DNA from: Blasia pusilla
Lineage: Eukaryota; Marchantiophyta; Marchantiopsida; Blasiales
NCBI GenBank assembly: GCA_050084515.1
Contig: CM114273.1
Coordinates: forward strand, 20,398,001 to 20,462,000
Reading direction: 5' to 3'
Length of the DNA: 64,000 nt
The notes beneath the pieces were generated by a model. That model ran no database searches, was not told where the DNA came from, and saw nothing but the letters and a program-made list of their open reading frames with translations. Position numbers and translations under genes: made by a program. Below, in pieces: positions 23,870 through 36,900 of the stretch (its first letter is position 1; each line of letters starts with the position of its first letter).

Positions 23870-25080
23870 GGACTGTCGGGAAATCGGCGCACGAGATAAG
23901 AAGGGCCTCAAAAGGAGCCTCGCAGTTGCATCCACGGACCTTCATTCTGGCTTGGAGCATCGGTCGTCTCTCTTTCATCACTTCTTTCCCTAGGGGAGGT
24001 TGAGAGGTCCGGGGAATGCATGAGGAGATAAGAAACTGCAGAGAGCCAACGAAGATGGAGCCTCCCCGACTCTTATCCCGTTTAGTTCGCGATACACTCG
24101 AGAGACACTGCCGCAGCTCTGCGCACTGAATGGACGGAGCTACAGAGTGGTGTTTGTGCAGAGGCTGAATAAACTTCTGTGCAGAGCCCAGTCCTCAGTT
24201 TAGATTCATGTGTAGGGTCGTGTTTCAGCTAGAAATCTCGGGAAATCCGTCTCTCATGGCAGGAAATGTTTGTCTGCATCGTTCATTTTCATTCGTGAAT
24301 TCGATTTCCTTCCGTTTCTCTGCTGAATTTTCCGCCGAAGATCGTGCCTGCTAGGTTCCTTCCATGCATGAGTGGCCCGGCTCAGTCGAGGCAGAGCAGG
24401 CGGCGACTCTTCGCTTGCCTCGGCCGAAATTTCGCGAACAACTTCGCTATGCTCCCGTGAGCGAATTCGATCTTCAGAATCTGCAGTTTTTAACCATTAA
24501 TGTAAGTTTGGATCAGATTCGGAATCGCTCACGGGCGCAACGTTCAATGCAATGAGCGAAGTCCACAGCACCGTTACCTGCAATAACCACACTTTCCCTG
24601 TCCCTCTGCGGAGTTTTGTCTTGCAGCCCTGAGCTGCTGTGAGCAACTGCGTTCTGTCCACATACACAAGACGAGAGTAAGCATGAGAAGAGATACGACA
24701 GCAGAACCCCAACCACCGGCGCGGAGATAAGAGCGACGAAAGTCCGTCCTCGGGAAGCGCGGCTTTGTCCTTCCGCCTACACCTCTACAGTCAGTCCGTC
24801 GGAGTCTCGGGCCCTCGGGAAGCCGAGCGAAGGAGCTCCGTCGTTGGGACGTGCAGCTGTGTCTTTCCACCTCCACATGTGCGCTAACTAAACGGGACTC
24901 GGGAGAGACGGACGAACACATCGTCCCAAGGACGTGCGTCCCCACTCCTCTTGAGGACAGGACTACTTCTACTTAGAGTACGGTACTTCCAGCTCCTGAT
25001 TCGTTGACCCGTCTTCCGGAGAAAGAAGTGCATTACACTTCGACATAATATTGTTTCGGATACTTTAGAGAAAACTCGAT
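23870..25080. other. Intergenic DNA, no supported gene
   Basis: GC-moderate DNA with overlapping short open frames on both strands, none with a recognisable domain or a convincing splice structure. Confidence 0.5.
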
Positions 25081-25153
25081 ACAATCGCCCCCATATGGAA
25101 TGGCGCGACACAATCGCCCCCATATGGAATGGCGCGACACAATCGCCCCCAAA
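25081..25153. repeat. 29-bp tandem repeat, about 2.5 copies
   Basis: The unit begins ACAATCGCCCCCATATGG and continues AATGGCGCGAC. Copies start at 25081, 25110 and 25139; the first two are identical and the third breaks off after the C-run. Identical copies point to recent slippage or unequal exchange. Confidence 0.93.
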
Positions 25154-25154
25154 A

Positions 25155-27840
25155 ACTTAGTCCGGATTCTCTCGCCCTTCCGTGTTTGAAGGATGCTGCC
25201 AACGCTCCCGGAAACACTCGTGACGATTGCAGAACACACAACTTCAAGGCCCACGGAGAGCTAGAACCGAGCTACGTGTCTGCCTGCCACTTCAAAGGAT
25301 GCCGGAAATAGGTGTTTCGTTGTATTTTATGTACACAAGTTGGCCACAACTGGAAAATAAATGCGCAAGTAGTCCCCGCACCCACCACTCTTGGCACGAA
25401 GAATCTTGGCCATTGTAGAATCGCCGAACTGAAGTATGGTGAGGCACCACCTTGAACTAACATCACTTCAATCAAGACTTGTAAGGTGCCCCTTCAAACA
25501 CCTTTTATGTTTCGTGCAAGAAAATGTTTCATGCTACTGACAACAAGAAAAATTCTCGAATTTGTATGAAGCATCAGTAGTTCCTTCACATGCTATATAG
25601 TAGTCAAAATTCTTCAAACACCTTTTATTTTTCGTGCAATTTTTCGTTCATCCTTAGTGCTTCCTTGAGAAGACTGAAGTCGTGATTTTGAGATTTCCAC
25701 TTGGAATACACGCCAAACCAATACATGCATCTTTTTATTTCACAAATGTAAGATAACTTGAAATTATAGGGAGTTGTACAAGTTTTCAATCCATGAGGGG
25801 AGAAATACCTTTCCTCATGTAGTGAGACCCACGTTGTCTTAATAAGGTAAACCTATACTGCCCTCTCATAGCAACTGATATGGAACCAAGGTAACCTCAA
25901 GCTTTGTTGTTCAAGGGTTCCAATGTAACTCTTATGTGATGGTGGGAAGAACCTGTGATAGCAATACGCTTAGAATGTGGCAAGGGGGCAAGTGCTAAGA
26001 ACCCTCTTTTCAAAATTCATCATGTTGCACTATTCCATATTGAGGTTTATTGATTCAAATTTTAATCATTTAGCTCATGTTGTCGTTGTTGTGTTTATGA
26101 GAGAAGCATTACATGAGGTAGAAATATATCCACCTTTGTTCTTTTATCTCATGTTGATGATGTTCTCGTTAAGGAACAAATGCAAAAGATTTTCAAAATA
26201 GTTTAGCTCATTATATTTTCATTACCCCGAAGTATGAGCCCTAAATGGATTTGGAACTCTATATATGACACCCAATCCAATGTTAAGTCCTCACACCCAC
26301 TCTTGTTGTTGTTGTGTTACGTTAACTTTATATTACAGGATGGGCACACAAGCTATTTTCATTTTAATATATTTTCAGGTGTACCTCTGACTATGTGATT
26401 TAATATTATTAGTAATAGGGGTGTTAAAGACCCTCCTGTAGAAAGGATCCATATGGTGATGGATGAAAAAATCAACATTTATTTCCTATCTGATGATAAA
26501 AGCATCATTGAAGTTAGTTCACCGAAAAAAACATTTTCCCCATAGAGACGAAAATAGATAACATAGGAAGCACCTGTCCACACCTCTCGCCCGAGTTTAA
26601 AATATAGACACATGAGGATCTTTGACACCCCCATGATGACATTTAGCATAGTGTGACCTTACTTCAGTTTGTGTTCTGCAATCTTGCCTTTTACTTTGTC
26701 ATTTTCCTCTCATATGTGGTGCCTTTTCTCTCTCATAAGTAAACCTATTTGGGATACGTGGGATAGGTAGGACTCCTAGGGAGAATTTGGGATCCGAGCT
26801 ACCTTCACCACAAGGTCGCGCGAGTTGGGCTCGGTTATTGAAGAGGTAGTAGTAGAAGAATGACATGCAGTACAAGGGCAAGAGGGGGAGGATGCATATA
26901 TTTGCTCGCGTGAAGAGGTGGGAAGGGATGCGCATATACGGTTCTCCAGTTGGTATCTTCTCTCCTCCTTTCTTCTAACGACTCCCGCCCTCACTTTTCA
27001 CACAGGAGTCGCACCTCCATTTATTGTCAGTTGCTTTTTCCATTACTCGTCCACTCTCTCCCATCTCGCTCGTCACGTGTTTTCAATCTATTCGTACAAA
27101 TATCCCTCCCCCCCTAAGGAATGTTCTGCTTTTATGCTCGACAACTGGATTTTCTCGTCGACTTTGTGGCCTTCCTACCCCGTGGGTTGTGGAGGGATTA
27201 TGTGCTCCTTGATCAATGCGACAAAAGGACGTCTTTTTCTTTTTCATGTTTTTTAGTATTTATTTCTATTTGTATTATAAGTGAAGGCTGTTGTCAAATG
27301 TGAGCCCATTTATTTATTTGAGTATGGATAGCCTTGCGATTCCCCAGAATGCCCGAACCAAATTGAAGTCGTTTTTTCTTCCCCCCCCCCCCCTTAGAGA
27401 CTTATTTATCGCATTCCACACGACACACAAAATAGTATTTTAAAGTTTTTTTTCACCGCCTCGTCCTTCATTATTGTCCGTCGACTGTGCTGCCCCTATT
27501 CTTTCTATTCCCTACTTCATTTGTCCCTCTATCCATTTCACTTTAGGTCATCTTGTTCCATTATCATGTTCGAGGGTATGTCTAGTAACCATGGGGTTTC
27601 ATGGATTAGTCATGGTAATTATTTTCAACATTTTTAGACCTATTGTAAAATGTTCCCTCTATAACCTCTCCATGGATTCCGTTCTCCACGGAATGAGGGA
27701 TGGAATATAAATGAGAATCTACATACTTAAAAGAGGTCGGGATTAGCCTTCAAAGGGGATACCTGTCCTTTTAAGGCTCTTCTTTTGCGGATATATGTCC
27801 GCTTAAGAGCTCTTATTGCTAATGGGATGTTATTTGAAGG
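25155..27840. other. Intergenic DNA, no supported gene
   Basis: No domain is recognisable in any frame. A run of 13 C residues lies near 27383-27395. The last part may belong to the Helitron whose 3' end is at 27877. Confidence 0.5.
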
Positions 27841-27846
27841 GACGTG

Positions 27847-27877
27847 CCACCTGTGCATTGCATGGGCAACGTACTAG
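27847..27877 (+). mobile_element. Helitron 3' terminus (5' partner not found nearby)
   Basis: A degenerate hairpin (CCTGTGCATTGCATGGG) is followed by CAACGTA and CTAG (27874-27877), then T. This matches the 3' end of the complete Helitron at 12698-14765 (GC-rich stem around TGCAT, then a short spacer, then CTAG|T). No clear A|TCTATACTA start lies within several kb upstream; the only good plus-orientation start further upstream is at position 7. Confidence 0.65.
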
Positions 27878-28709
27878 TAGGAGTTTAAAAACATTCGGAT
27901 ATTGCTACCAAGTGGGATTTTAAGAATCATTTTGAATATTGATTCCATTCCCCCTCAAAATATATCATGGATTGTGCGTAGCATCAGGATGTCGACTAGT
28001 AGGTGATAAGAGAGCATATCAAAGATCCAACTGATGGGATAATTACGGGTGTCGTTGAGAGGAAGAAATATAGTGTGCATAACTCACATTAGTCGTGAAA
28101 TAAAGTCAAACCTCTAGAGAAACGGTGAGAACAATAAGTTGGAAAATCAAATAATTTTTTGTTGGAAGTGTCCCACGTGATTAAACTATGAACAACCCTT
28201 ACTTCCTCTTACTCGTTTTAATCATTGATGATATCAATCTATATTATTTTGGGAGAGTGTCCTTATAGTGGGTGCCTTTTCGGCTTGTAATCAGGTGTCA
28301 TCTATCATTCTTTCCTTGTAAACCGACGCATGTAAGAGTCTTTAAAACATCGGAGTTTTTGTCTTCTTGGGCTAATCTTTCATTCGTGCTGAGCACGAGC
28401 ACCGGCTTGTCGGGTTTGTTCTAAAATTAAAATGTCTTCCCAATATGACTTCCTATACAAGAAATGGAATGACACCCCTTGATTTTTCTTCTATCCATCT
28501 CGTAAAGCATTCAAGATTTTGGGGAGTTCACACTAACGTGAGAGGCAGATGACAAGTCATAGCTAGGTGAGTCACCATCCCAAAAGTCCGTGAGCTCAAT
28601 GAAGACTTGGGTATTATTCAAAGCGTGCCCAAGTCAACTATATTTTCTTTTGAACTCTCTTTCTATATGACTTTATTGAAATTGCTTAGTGAGACTTCCA
28701 TGAATATAA
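27878..28709. other. Intergenic DNA with a second candidate Helitron start
   Basis: No gene is recognised. A|TCTATATTATTTTGGG at 28238 resembles a Helitron 5' end in the same orientation as the mini-Helitron that follows, so a longer element of about 626 bp sharing the same 3' end (28863) is possible. Confidence 0.45.
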
Positions 28710-28863
28710 TCTATACTATTATTTGAGGATTGATTTTCAAATGGCGACACCCAAGTGTTGGCCACGCGTCATTTGAAGTCCATAATGTACGGAGCGTGGC
28801 ATAATCGAGCGTTTAGGGTTATATGGACTGCGCATCGCAGGCTCCCTCACGGGTCCTAACTAG
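28710..28863 (+). mobile_element. Mini-Helitron, 154 bp
   Basis: It starts TCTATACTATTATTTGAGG after an A (28709) and ends CACGGGTCCTAACTAG before a T (28864). A CTGCGCATCGCAG stem-like segment lies about 20-30 bp before the end. The start is almost the same as that at position 7, and CACGGG...CTAG|T is the typical plant Helitron 3' end. It is too short to encode anything and must have been moved by proteins from another element. Confidence 0.75.
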
Positions 28864-30950
28864 TACCTTGTGTTGGAAGAGGTTTATCATGCCAGACTGA
28901 GGAAATGAGTGAAATTTCCCATTTGACTTTCCATTCAAGCCTTCTTCTCTCTTCTTGAGCCACCTCCAATATTTGGCTTCAATTTCAGTCTCATCATCGA
29001 AATGGGAAATGAAATGACCAATCTTAAGAAGAAGAAACTCTGAATTTCAACTATTTACCATCATGAGTATTTTTTACTTTTTCAATTTCAATTACTCTCT
29101 ATTTTTCAAAATTTAGGTTAATTGTATAGAACCAAAAATATCCATGGAGTTTGTAATCTCCAAAACTACGGTGGCGCGTGGCCCTTAGGGCTTTGCTCTT
29201 GCCGGCCAGCCGTGGGCTCTTAGCTTGACTAGAGCAGGCCTATCATGGGCCGGTATGGGCCAGCTGGTCTCAATGCGAGCCACGCGTGATTTTGGCGAGG
29301 GGTTCGTAGTTTGCACACCCGTTCCATCCCTGCACGCACATGTTCTTGCATCTCAAGCCCGGGAGGGCCACTTCTTATTTGCTTTACTCCAAAGTACCTT
29401 CTCTCAAGTTCCAACAAGATGTATGTGTGACAGAATACATGTGAGCCCGATAGAAATGAAATACATTTTGACAATGCATTTTTTAAAATCGATTTTATAA
29501 AGGTTTGGTGACTATAGCTTCTTTTTATGGCCCCTGCATACATTCCTATTTTTTTCCCCTCTCCATCTAGGCTATCCACATGTCTTCTTCACGTGTTTAC
29601 TTATAACAAAGGCCGCACATGGGTTCTCCTGGGATGGATGGGCATCGGTCATTGGGGCTACTCCAAGCAACAATAATTTCCAAATTTTATTTTCTTAACT
29701 TAGATTGCTATTTAGAAAAGCAAATAAAATGCAGCGTCTCTTAGGAGAACCGATGAGTAAAAATCCTTTCAATTAAATGCCTAATCGGTACGAAAGCGTG
29801 AAATGAGACCTTCCACCCTATATCCGAAAAACGTCCACACAACATCCGAAAAGTCGCAGTAGAGAAATTAGGAAACGCTAAGTAAATGGAAGAAATTAAT
29901 CAGCGGCGTACGTAAGTAAGAAGAGAGGAAAAGAAACGCGAATGAATGAAAGGCGGGCGGACGTGGATGTTCTATCCATGTTCGTGCGCTCGACGGATGC
30001 GGACGGGGCGGACCCGGTGAGCTAGCTATTCTTCCCGTCGGCATCCCTTCTCGTTCAGAGCCCCCGTGAGAGAGAGATCACCGGCCTTTGTTCGTGCGAT
30101 GGTGAGGGGGCAATCAATCCGCGCGAGGGAGACCCGAAGCTACGAGGAAGCGAAGCGAAGGGAAGACGAGGGCAGAGCAATCTCCTCCTGCGTCGCCCCG
30201 TTTCGCCAACGACCAGCGCTGCTCCGTTGGGCTGTAGCAAGTGCGCTGTGGATGCGTGTTTTTCCCCGATACACACGGAGAGAGAGAGAGAGTGGAGCCT
30301 GCTGTGGCGGATAAGTAAGTATATTGTGCACATTCGTTCGCGTACGAGAGCCAGAGAGCGAGTGACTTCGATCGATCGCTTGGGCTCATGGATGGACCAC
30401 TAGAGGGCTAGTTTTGTGGCTAGGCTGCAGTGGACTAGCGCCACACAGAGCACACAGAGAGGGAGAGCTCTGTGCGAACGGAGGAGAACTGGGACGATGC
30501 GGGCGCGGTATGGAGGCCGAAAGTACTCCACTTTCGGGTTCAGCAGCGATGGGACGGAGGGCGGAGGCGATGGCGGGTCCGAGTTCGCAGTCAGGCGTGA
30601 TCAAACGGCGAGTGAGCACGGCGTGCGCGTGGCAGGGCGGTTTTTCCAGCATTGAGGCAGCATGAGGACGGAGGTAGATGAAGGACTGGAACATGGTAGC
30701 AATTCTGTAGTTCCAAATGGTTTGGTGCTTGAAGAGTGGGTCTGGGCACTGGAATGAGATGAAACGATTCGAAACGCGCACGGTGGAGGTGGAGGAAGAG
30801 GCGGGGAACAGCTTGTAGTGAAAGTGACGGCGTGATTTTTGACAGCGGTGAAAGCTGTGAGCTGTGGAGTAGCTTTCAATGTAGGAGAAACACGAAGCGC
30901 AGATCGATCCAGCGGGAATTGTGAAGCAGGGGGAGAGGGCAGGGGAGAAG
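28864..30950. promoter_or_regulatory. Intergenic DNA and probable promoter/5' leader of the TPS gene
   Basis: The distal half has no recognisable content. From about 29.9 kb the DNA is GC- and GA-rich with short purine runs. Class II plant TPS transcripts often have long leaders. Several upstream ATGs precede the main start, for example in the open frame that ends at 30655, so translational control by upstream frames is possible but unproven. Confidence 0.4.
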
Positions 30951-33919
30951 ATGGTGTCGAGATCTTACGCGAACCTGTTGGATCTGGGAACGGGGGCGGA
31001 GAGTCCTCGATGGGGACGGCGGATGCCAAGAGTGATGACGGTCGCAGGGCTTTGCAGCGAGCCCGATGCGTGCCCCAGTCCGAGGAGCACAACCTCAGGT
31101 GGAGCTGCGCAGGAGCACATGATCATTGTGGGCCATATTCTGCCGCTACACGCGGAGAAGAGGAAGGACGGAAGGGGATGGGAGTTCCGGTGGGACGATG
31201 AATCGCTCATGCTGCAGCTCAAAGACGGAGTTTCGGGCGACAGGGAGGTAATTTACATCGGCTGCTTGAGGGCGGATGTGGATGTGGACGAGCAGGACGA
31301 AGTGGCGGCGAAGCTGCTGGAGGACTTCAATTGTGTGCCGGCGTTCTTGCCGACCGAGGTAAGAAGCAATTTTTATCATGGCTTCTGTAAGCAGCAATTG
31401 TGGCCGCTGTTTCACTACATGCTTCCCCTGAATGCCGGCAACGGAGGGCGCTTCGACCGCTCGCAATGGCAAGCGTACGTATCCGCGAACAGAATTTTTG
31501 CCGACAAAGTCATGGAGGTGATAAGCCCCGAGAATGACTACGTGTGGATACATGACTACCATCTCCTCGTGCTTCCCACCTTTTTGAGAAAGAGGTTCAA
31601 CAAGATCCGGCTCGGTTTTTTCCTCCACAGCCCTTTCCCGTCCTCTGAGATTTACAGGACCTTACCAGTGCGTGACGAAATTCTCAGGTCTCTCTTGAAC
31701 TCAGATTTGATCGGCTTCCACACCTTTGACTATGCGAGACACTTTCTATCTTGCTGTAGTCGAATGCTGGGGCTGGAGTATGAATCCAAAAGAGGATATA
31801 TAGGTTTAGAGTACTATGGGCGCATGGTGGGAATTAAGATCATGCCTGTGGGCATCCACATGGGTCAATTGGAAACTGGCTTGAATATGCCTGAAACGGC
31901 AGACAAAACGAAGGAGCTCAAGAAACAGCTAGAGGGGAAAATTGTCTTGCTTGGAGTGGATGACATGGACATTTTCAAGGGTCTCAGCTTGAAGCTTCTG
32001 GCGATGGAGGCTTTGTTGAGACAGCATACGGAGTGGCAGGGGCGAGTGGTCCTGGTGCAGATTGCGAACCCTGCCCGGGGTCGGGGCAAGGATATTCTAG
32101 ATATTCAAAGCGAGGTATATGGCTTAGTCAAAAAGATCAATCAGGAGTTTGGGACGAAGACCTATCAGCCTGTCATGTTCATTGAACGAAATGTTCCCAC
32201 ATTTGAGAGAATTGCATTCTACACCCTTGCAGAGTGCTGTGTAGTTACAGCTGTGCGTGATGGGATGAATCTTATTCCCTACGAGTACATTGTCTGCAGA
32301 CAAGGTAGTGGAATAGTAGACCCTGGGACTGAAACTGTAGACACGCCCAAGAAGAGTATGCTGGTCATATCAGAATTCATTGGGTGTTCCCCATCACTGA
32401 GTGGAGCAATTCGGGTCAATCCTTGGAACATCGATGCTTTGGCGGAGGCAATGAATGTAGCCATCACCATGCCTGCATCGGAGAAGATTATTCGACACGA
32501 GAAGCATTTCAAGTACGTAAGTACACATGATGTTGGATACTGGGCACAGAGTTTCATGAGTGATTTGGAACGAACTTGTAAAGAGCATCAACAGAGGCGG
32601 TGTTATGGTATCGGCTTTGGTTTGGGATTCAGAGTGGTTGCCCTTGGCCCCAACTTCCGGAAACTTCTGACTGAACACATTGTGTCTGCCTATAAGAGAA
32701 GTGGAAGCCGAGCAATTTTGCTCGATTATGATGGGACTATGATACCACAGACCTCCCACAGCAAGACACCTAGTCCACAAGTTTTGTCGCTTCTGAACAC
32801 GCTCTGCAGTGACCCTAAGAACGTGGTGGTGGTTGTGAGCGGTCGTGGACGGCAGACACTAAGTGAATGTTTTGCTTCTTGTGAGAATTTAGGCATTGCT
32901 GCCGAGCATGGATTCTTTTTCAGGTGACTAACGATTCTCCTGATCATTTTTTACTGGATTTGTAGAAAAGGATCCTCCATTTCTGCACGCATTGTGGCGA
33001 AAAGACATTTGATAAAGCTTTGAAGAATTTGAGTGTTTGTGACTAGTTGAGAGTTGATGTCAAAGCTGTCCTGACTGTTACTTGATTGTGCTGTCTTTTA
33101 CTACTGATTTCGTGCAGGTGGCGTCGGGATGAAGAATGGGCCTCGTGTATCACAGTGCAAGACTTCGATTGGAAAGAATTGGTTGCACCAATCATGAAGC
33201 TCTACACAGAGTGCACTGATGGTTCTTATATTGAAGCCAAAGAAAGCGCACTTGTCTGGCACTTTAGAGATGCAGATCCAGACTTTGGATCTTGGCAAGC
33301 TAAAGAATTGTTGGATCATCTGGAGAGTGTTCTGGCCAATGAACCTGTTGCGGTAAAAAGCGGTCAACACATTGTTGAAGTCAAACCGCAGGTAATATCC
33401 TTCTAATTCAGCTCATCTTGACAGATGTAGTGTATGTGCACTTTTCAGCAAGCTCATGGATAAGGTTGTTATCTGATAATTTCTTCTCCAACTCATCACA
33501 CGCAGGGGGCCAGCAAAGGCTTGGTAGTTGAACAGCTTCTATCAACTATGACAAGTCGGGGTGCACCCCCAGACTTTGTTTTGTGCATTGGAGATGATCG
33601 ATCAGACGAAGATATGTTTGAGACGATTTCAACCACAATGACTGGACCTGACTCTCAAACAAAGGTGTTTGCTTGCACTGTGGGGCGAAAACCAAGCAAG
33701 GCCAAATATTACCTGGATGATACTCTGGAGGTGATCATGACACTGCAGGGTCTAGCACAAGCTTCTACACAAGCTGCTGCAAGTGCAGCGAAGGAGGCAA
33801 AAGCTGCTCTTGCTCAGACGAGATTACCAAGCATTCCTTCTGATCCCCAAATTAGATTGCCCATCACTCCACCACCAACTCTGATCGTTGAAACCCAGCT
33901 TTCAAATCTTCATATCTAG
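30951..33919 (+). CDS. Class II trehalose-6-phosphate synthase/phosphatase-like protein
   Basis: Exons 30951-32923, 33118-33391 and 33506-33919 (stop TAG) encode 886 aa, near the usual 850-870 for plant class II TPS. I chose ATG 30951 because the protein then opens MVSRSYANLLDL, the hallmark class II start; the frame is open a little further upstream without another ATG. A glycosyltransferase-20 (TPS-like) domain begins near residue 57: HDYHL 201-205, FFLHSPFPSSEIYR with His226, DMDIFKGLS 339-347 and RDGMNLIPYEY. A HAD-type TPP-like domain follows: DYDGT 592-596 and GDDRSDED 778-785. The loop usually reading SVERLDYSKG in catalytic synthases is GVDDMDIFKG here, so the substrate-binding Arg is absent, and the usual N-terminal SNRLP-type loop is GHILP. 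That fits class II members, which generally lack synthase activity and act in sugar signalling. The phosphatase motifs look intact, though activity in this class is doubtful. Cytosolic; no signal peptide. The single large first exon and two short introns in the phosphatase part are typical of the family. Confidence 0.96.
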
Positions 33920-36900
33920 GTATATGTTCTGACTCTGGCCAAGTAGATGTAGATTCATGTTTTCTGAAGTCACTGCGTGTGAATGCTTGTCATATACACT
34001 TGATAGTCTGAAACTTTCTAGGCAGGTTTATGGTGGAATGCCACGGTGAGTGTAGGGAATATCATATCTAACCCATCTGCTCTGAGTTAGTCTGCTGTGG
34101 GGGCACTTGTTATAGTATTGGACCACTCCTTAAGCCTCCGATCTTAGGTTTCTTTCCTGCTCAGTTCATGTATTATAGACTTCAAGGCACTATGGCAGAT
34201 TTTAAGGTTTTTACATAAATCTAGCTTCTAGTGAATTGTTTGGTGTACATGTGTTCACCCACTGTAAAAAGTACGAAAATCCATGTTATGATGGAGTGGA
34301 AAAGAAATTCCCATCACATGATCTTTGGCTGTGCACCTCATAATTAGGAACTGCTCTACCAGAGCAGTTGGTGTTTATTGTTCCGTAGAACCTAATGTAA
34401 CCTGGTAGCTCAAATGACATGTCATTACTTCTTTGGGCTTAACCTACCGTCAGTTCATCTTGTGCAGAGGCCATATGAAAGTTTTTTCACTGGAGCAGTT
34501 TACAAACGAGCCTGATCAGCCTTGTTTGCTTTCGAGAAACTATTTCAAGACAATGAAGATATGTTTGTAAGGAAAGATATCTGTTGAAGCATGTCTTCTG
34601 ATGCATGGCTGCATGTCAAATTTCCTGCAATGCACAATTAGGATACCTGGAGTCATCGATAAGGACTTGTGAAAGAAGATATGCAGGACCAATGTTCGTT
34701 ATATTAACATTGTGTGAGCCCATCTCGGAAATGGGCCTGCTGATGAAGTCGTAGGCAGCAGAGTGACTGCTTTCTCACTGGAACTGGAGATCCAGTGCAG
34801 CAACTTGAGAACCATCCAAAATTCCCCTTTAGCTCCAGCATGCCAATGTAGTTCTCAGGACTTGGGGAATTCAGAAGAGCAGTGTACAGATCTTCAGGCA
34901 TTCTGGTAGTGCTAATCTTTATCTGTGCAAGTGCAGTCCGTTGTTGAGTTACACATTTATGGGCTGCCTGATCCACAGTGTCTGTGATTCAGATGATGGC
35001 TTGCACTAGTGATACTTCTTTTGCATCTATGTGGTGTTCTTTAGGTTTTTTTCGCCACAAAATATTCAAGAAAGATTCTTTGTAAGGGTTAAAATCGTGT
35101 TCAGTGAAATTAATTACTGTACTAGCCACTCAATTCGCACAGACAAGTGTGAGTTAGTTTTACTGGCTGTGCCTCTCAGTTGCTCTTTCCTCATAGAGTA
35201 GTCAAGAGTACTGATTGACGTCCATGAGGTTGTTCAATTTGGGATCTATCAATTCAGATGGAAGTATTTCTCCCAGATTTGCCTCAATACCCTAGAAGGA
35301 ATTGGAGTGGAGGAAGCAGTGCAGCACCGCGTTAATGTCAAAGGATGTGCTGAAATGTCCTGAGCTGCTACCTTTCTAGGTGAATCGAATTGCTAGTCAG
35401 GTAGTTTATTGCATAAGTTGACAGCGACTGGGAAACAAAGTCCTATGCCTGTCTTACATCATATTTGTTTCCCTTCAGTTTGGTACATCAAGCATTTCGA
35501 TCTTGTGGGTTTAATTATTTTTGGGCACATGTGCTTTGATGAACATGGACAATTGATGTATAGTTTCTGTTCACTGCACCACAGGAGCTACAAATAGAAA
35601 ATCCGTTCAGAACTGGAAGTACCAGTCTCGATGTGCAATGTTTGAGCTTATGAAGAGGTGATTGAATTAGTGTCAATGTCTTCACAAAAAAATATCAATT
35701 GATACCAGTTTGATGCTTTGATCTGATGCCTGACAATCTGTCTACTGTGAAGTGTGGATTTTGTGCTTTTGCCAGTGGAAGAATTATAATTTCTGCTCTC
35801 TAAATTACAAAGACTCTGGGGAGGAATGCAGATACATCCTCTCTACTGCTTGGACCGCCAAGCTCTTGCTTTGGATGTCTTCTTGATGTTAGACAGAACT
35901 CTGTAGGGCTTGATGTTGAACTGCTTCTACTGTAATGCTGCTTTATGGTTCCAGAACGTTTGCATTATGATAAGTGTTTTGTCTTTTCTGCAACCGAGTA
36001 AAGTACCATCAGTGATGTAGAATTTGTCAGGATTTTTCAGTATTCTATGGAGTTGCATGGCTGCTATTCGACAGATTAGTGTCTGGGGTTGGGAACAACG
36101 CCAGCAATTGAAAGTGAGAGCAAAATGATGATAGTTTTTTGGATGGGTAAGATCTGCATCATGGGATGCCCAGCGTGAGCTAGGTATTTTTGCCAGTTCA
36201 TGGGTCAGTTTGAGGTGTCCTAATATGTGGTAGATGAAGTGTTCCTTTATGTTATGCTGTATTCCTGGACTTTTGATGGCAGCAAGTAGGATCACATTAC
36301 ATATATCCTGACCGGGTAGATTGTCATGCATGGATGCTGAAAACAAGACGTGGTTCTTTATTGTGAACTTTACTAGGGATATATTACGTCGCTCATAATG
36401 TCGAACTACCATTTGAACACTCTATTATGTTCTACCTTCGTTGTGATCTTCATTTCAAGTGGTATGTGGGATAGCAGGTGAGTGTTTTTAGGCACCTACT
36501 AATGGTAGTCTTGGCGACTTGAAGGTTGTGCTCAGAAATTAAATTTACTATTTAGAGACTATTGAGGAAGCCCACCGACATATTTCCTGTTTGGGTGGGA
36601 GAGAAATTAACTAAAGTCATTTTCTTGTCAAAGGTTGCCCAGAGACTTAACATCCACCTCCATGTAACAAGGAAGTTGGTACTGATGGAATTGTATCAAT
36701 GTAAACAGAGATTTAACATAGGCTGATGATTACCCTTGCTGCAGGACATTGCTAGTACATTTCGTTGCTGAACTTGATGTTGAGAGAAAACAACCTAGTC
36801 AATCGCAAGGAGTTCTGAGCTTCAAATGAGAGTTGGTGATTCAATTTTGATGTTCTGTGCAGCGATGGTTTGAATGTATGGTGATGGAACAGTTAATCTG

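Noticed and set aside
32279-32947. Open frames on the minus strand inside the TPS gene
   Set aside because: They are shadows of the well-supported TPS coding exon on the plus strand.
35927-36412. 161-codon minus-strand open frame
   Set aside because: No recognisable motif, and the surrounding DNA has intron-like texture.
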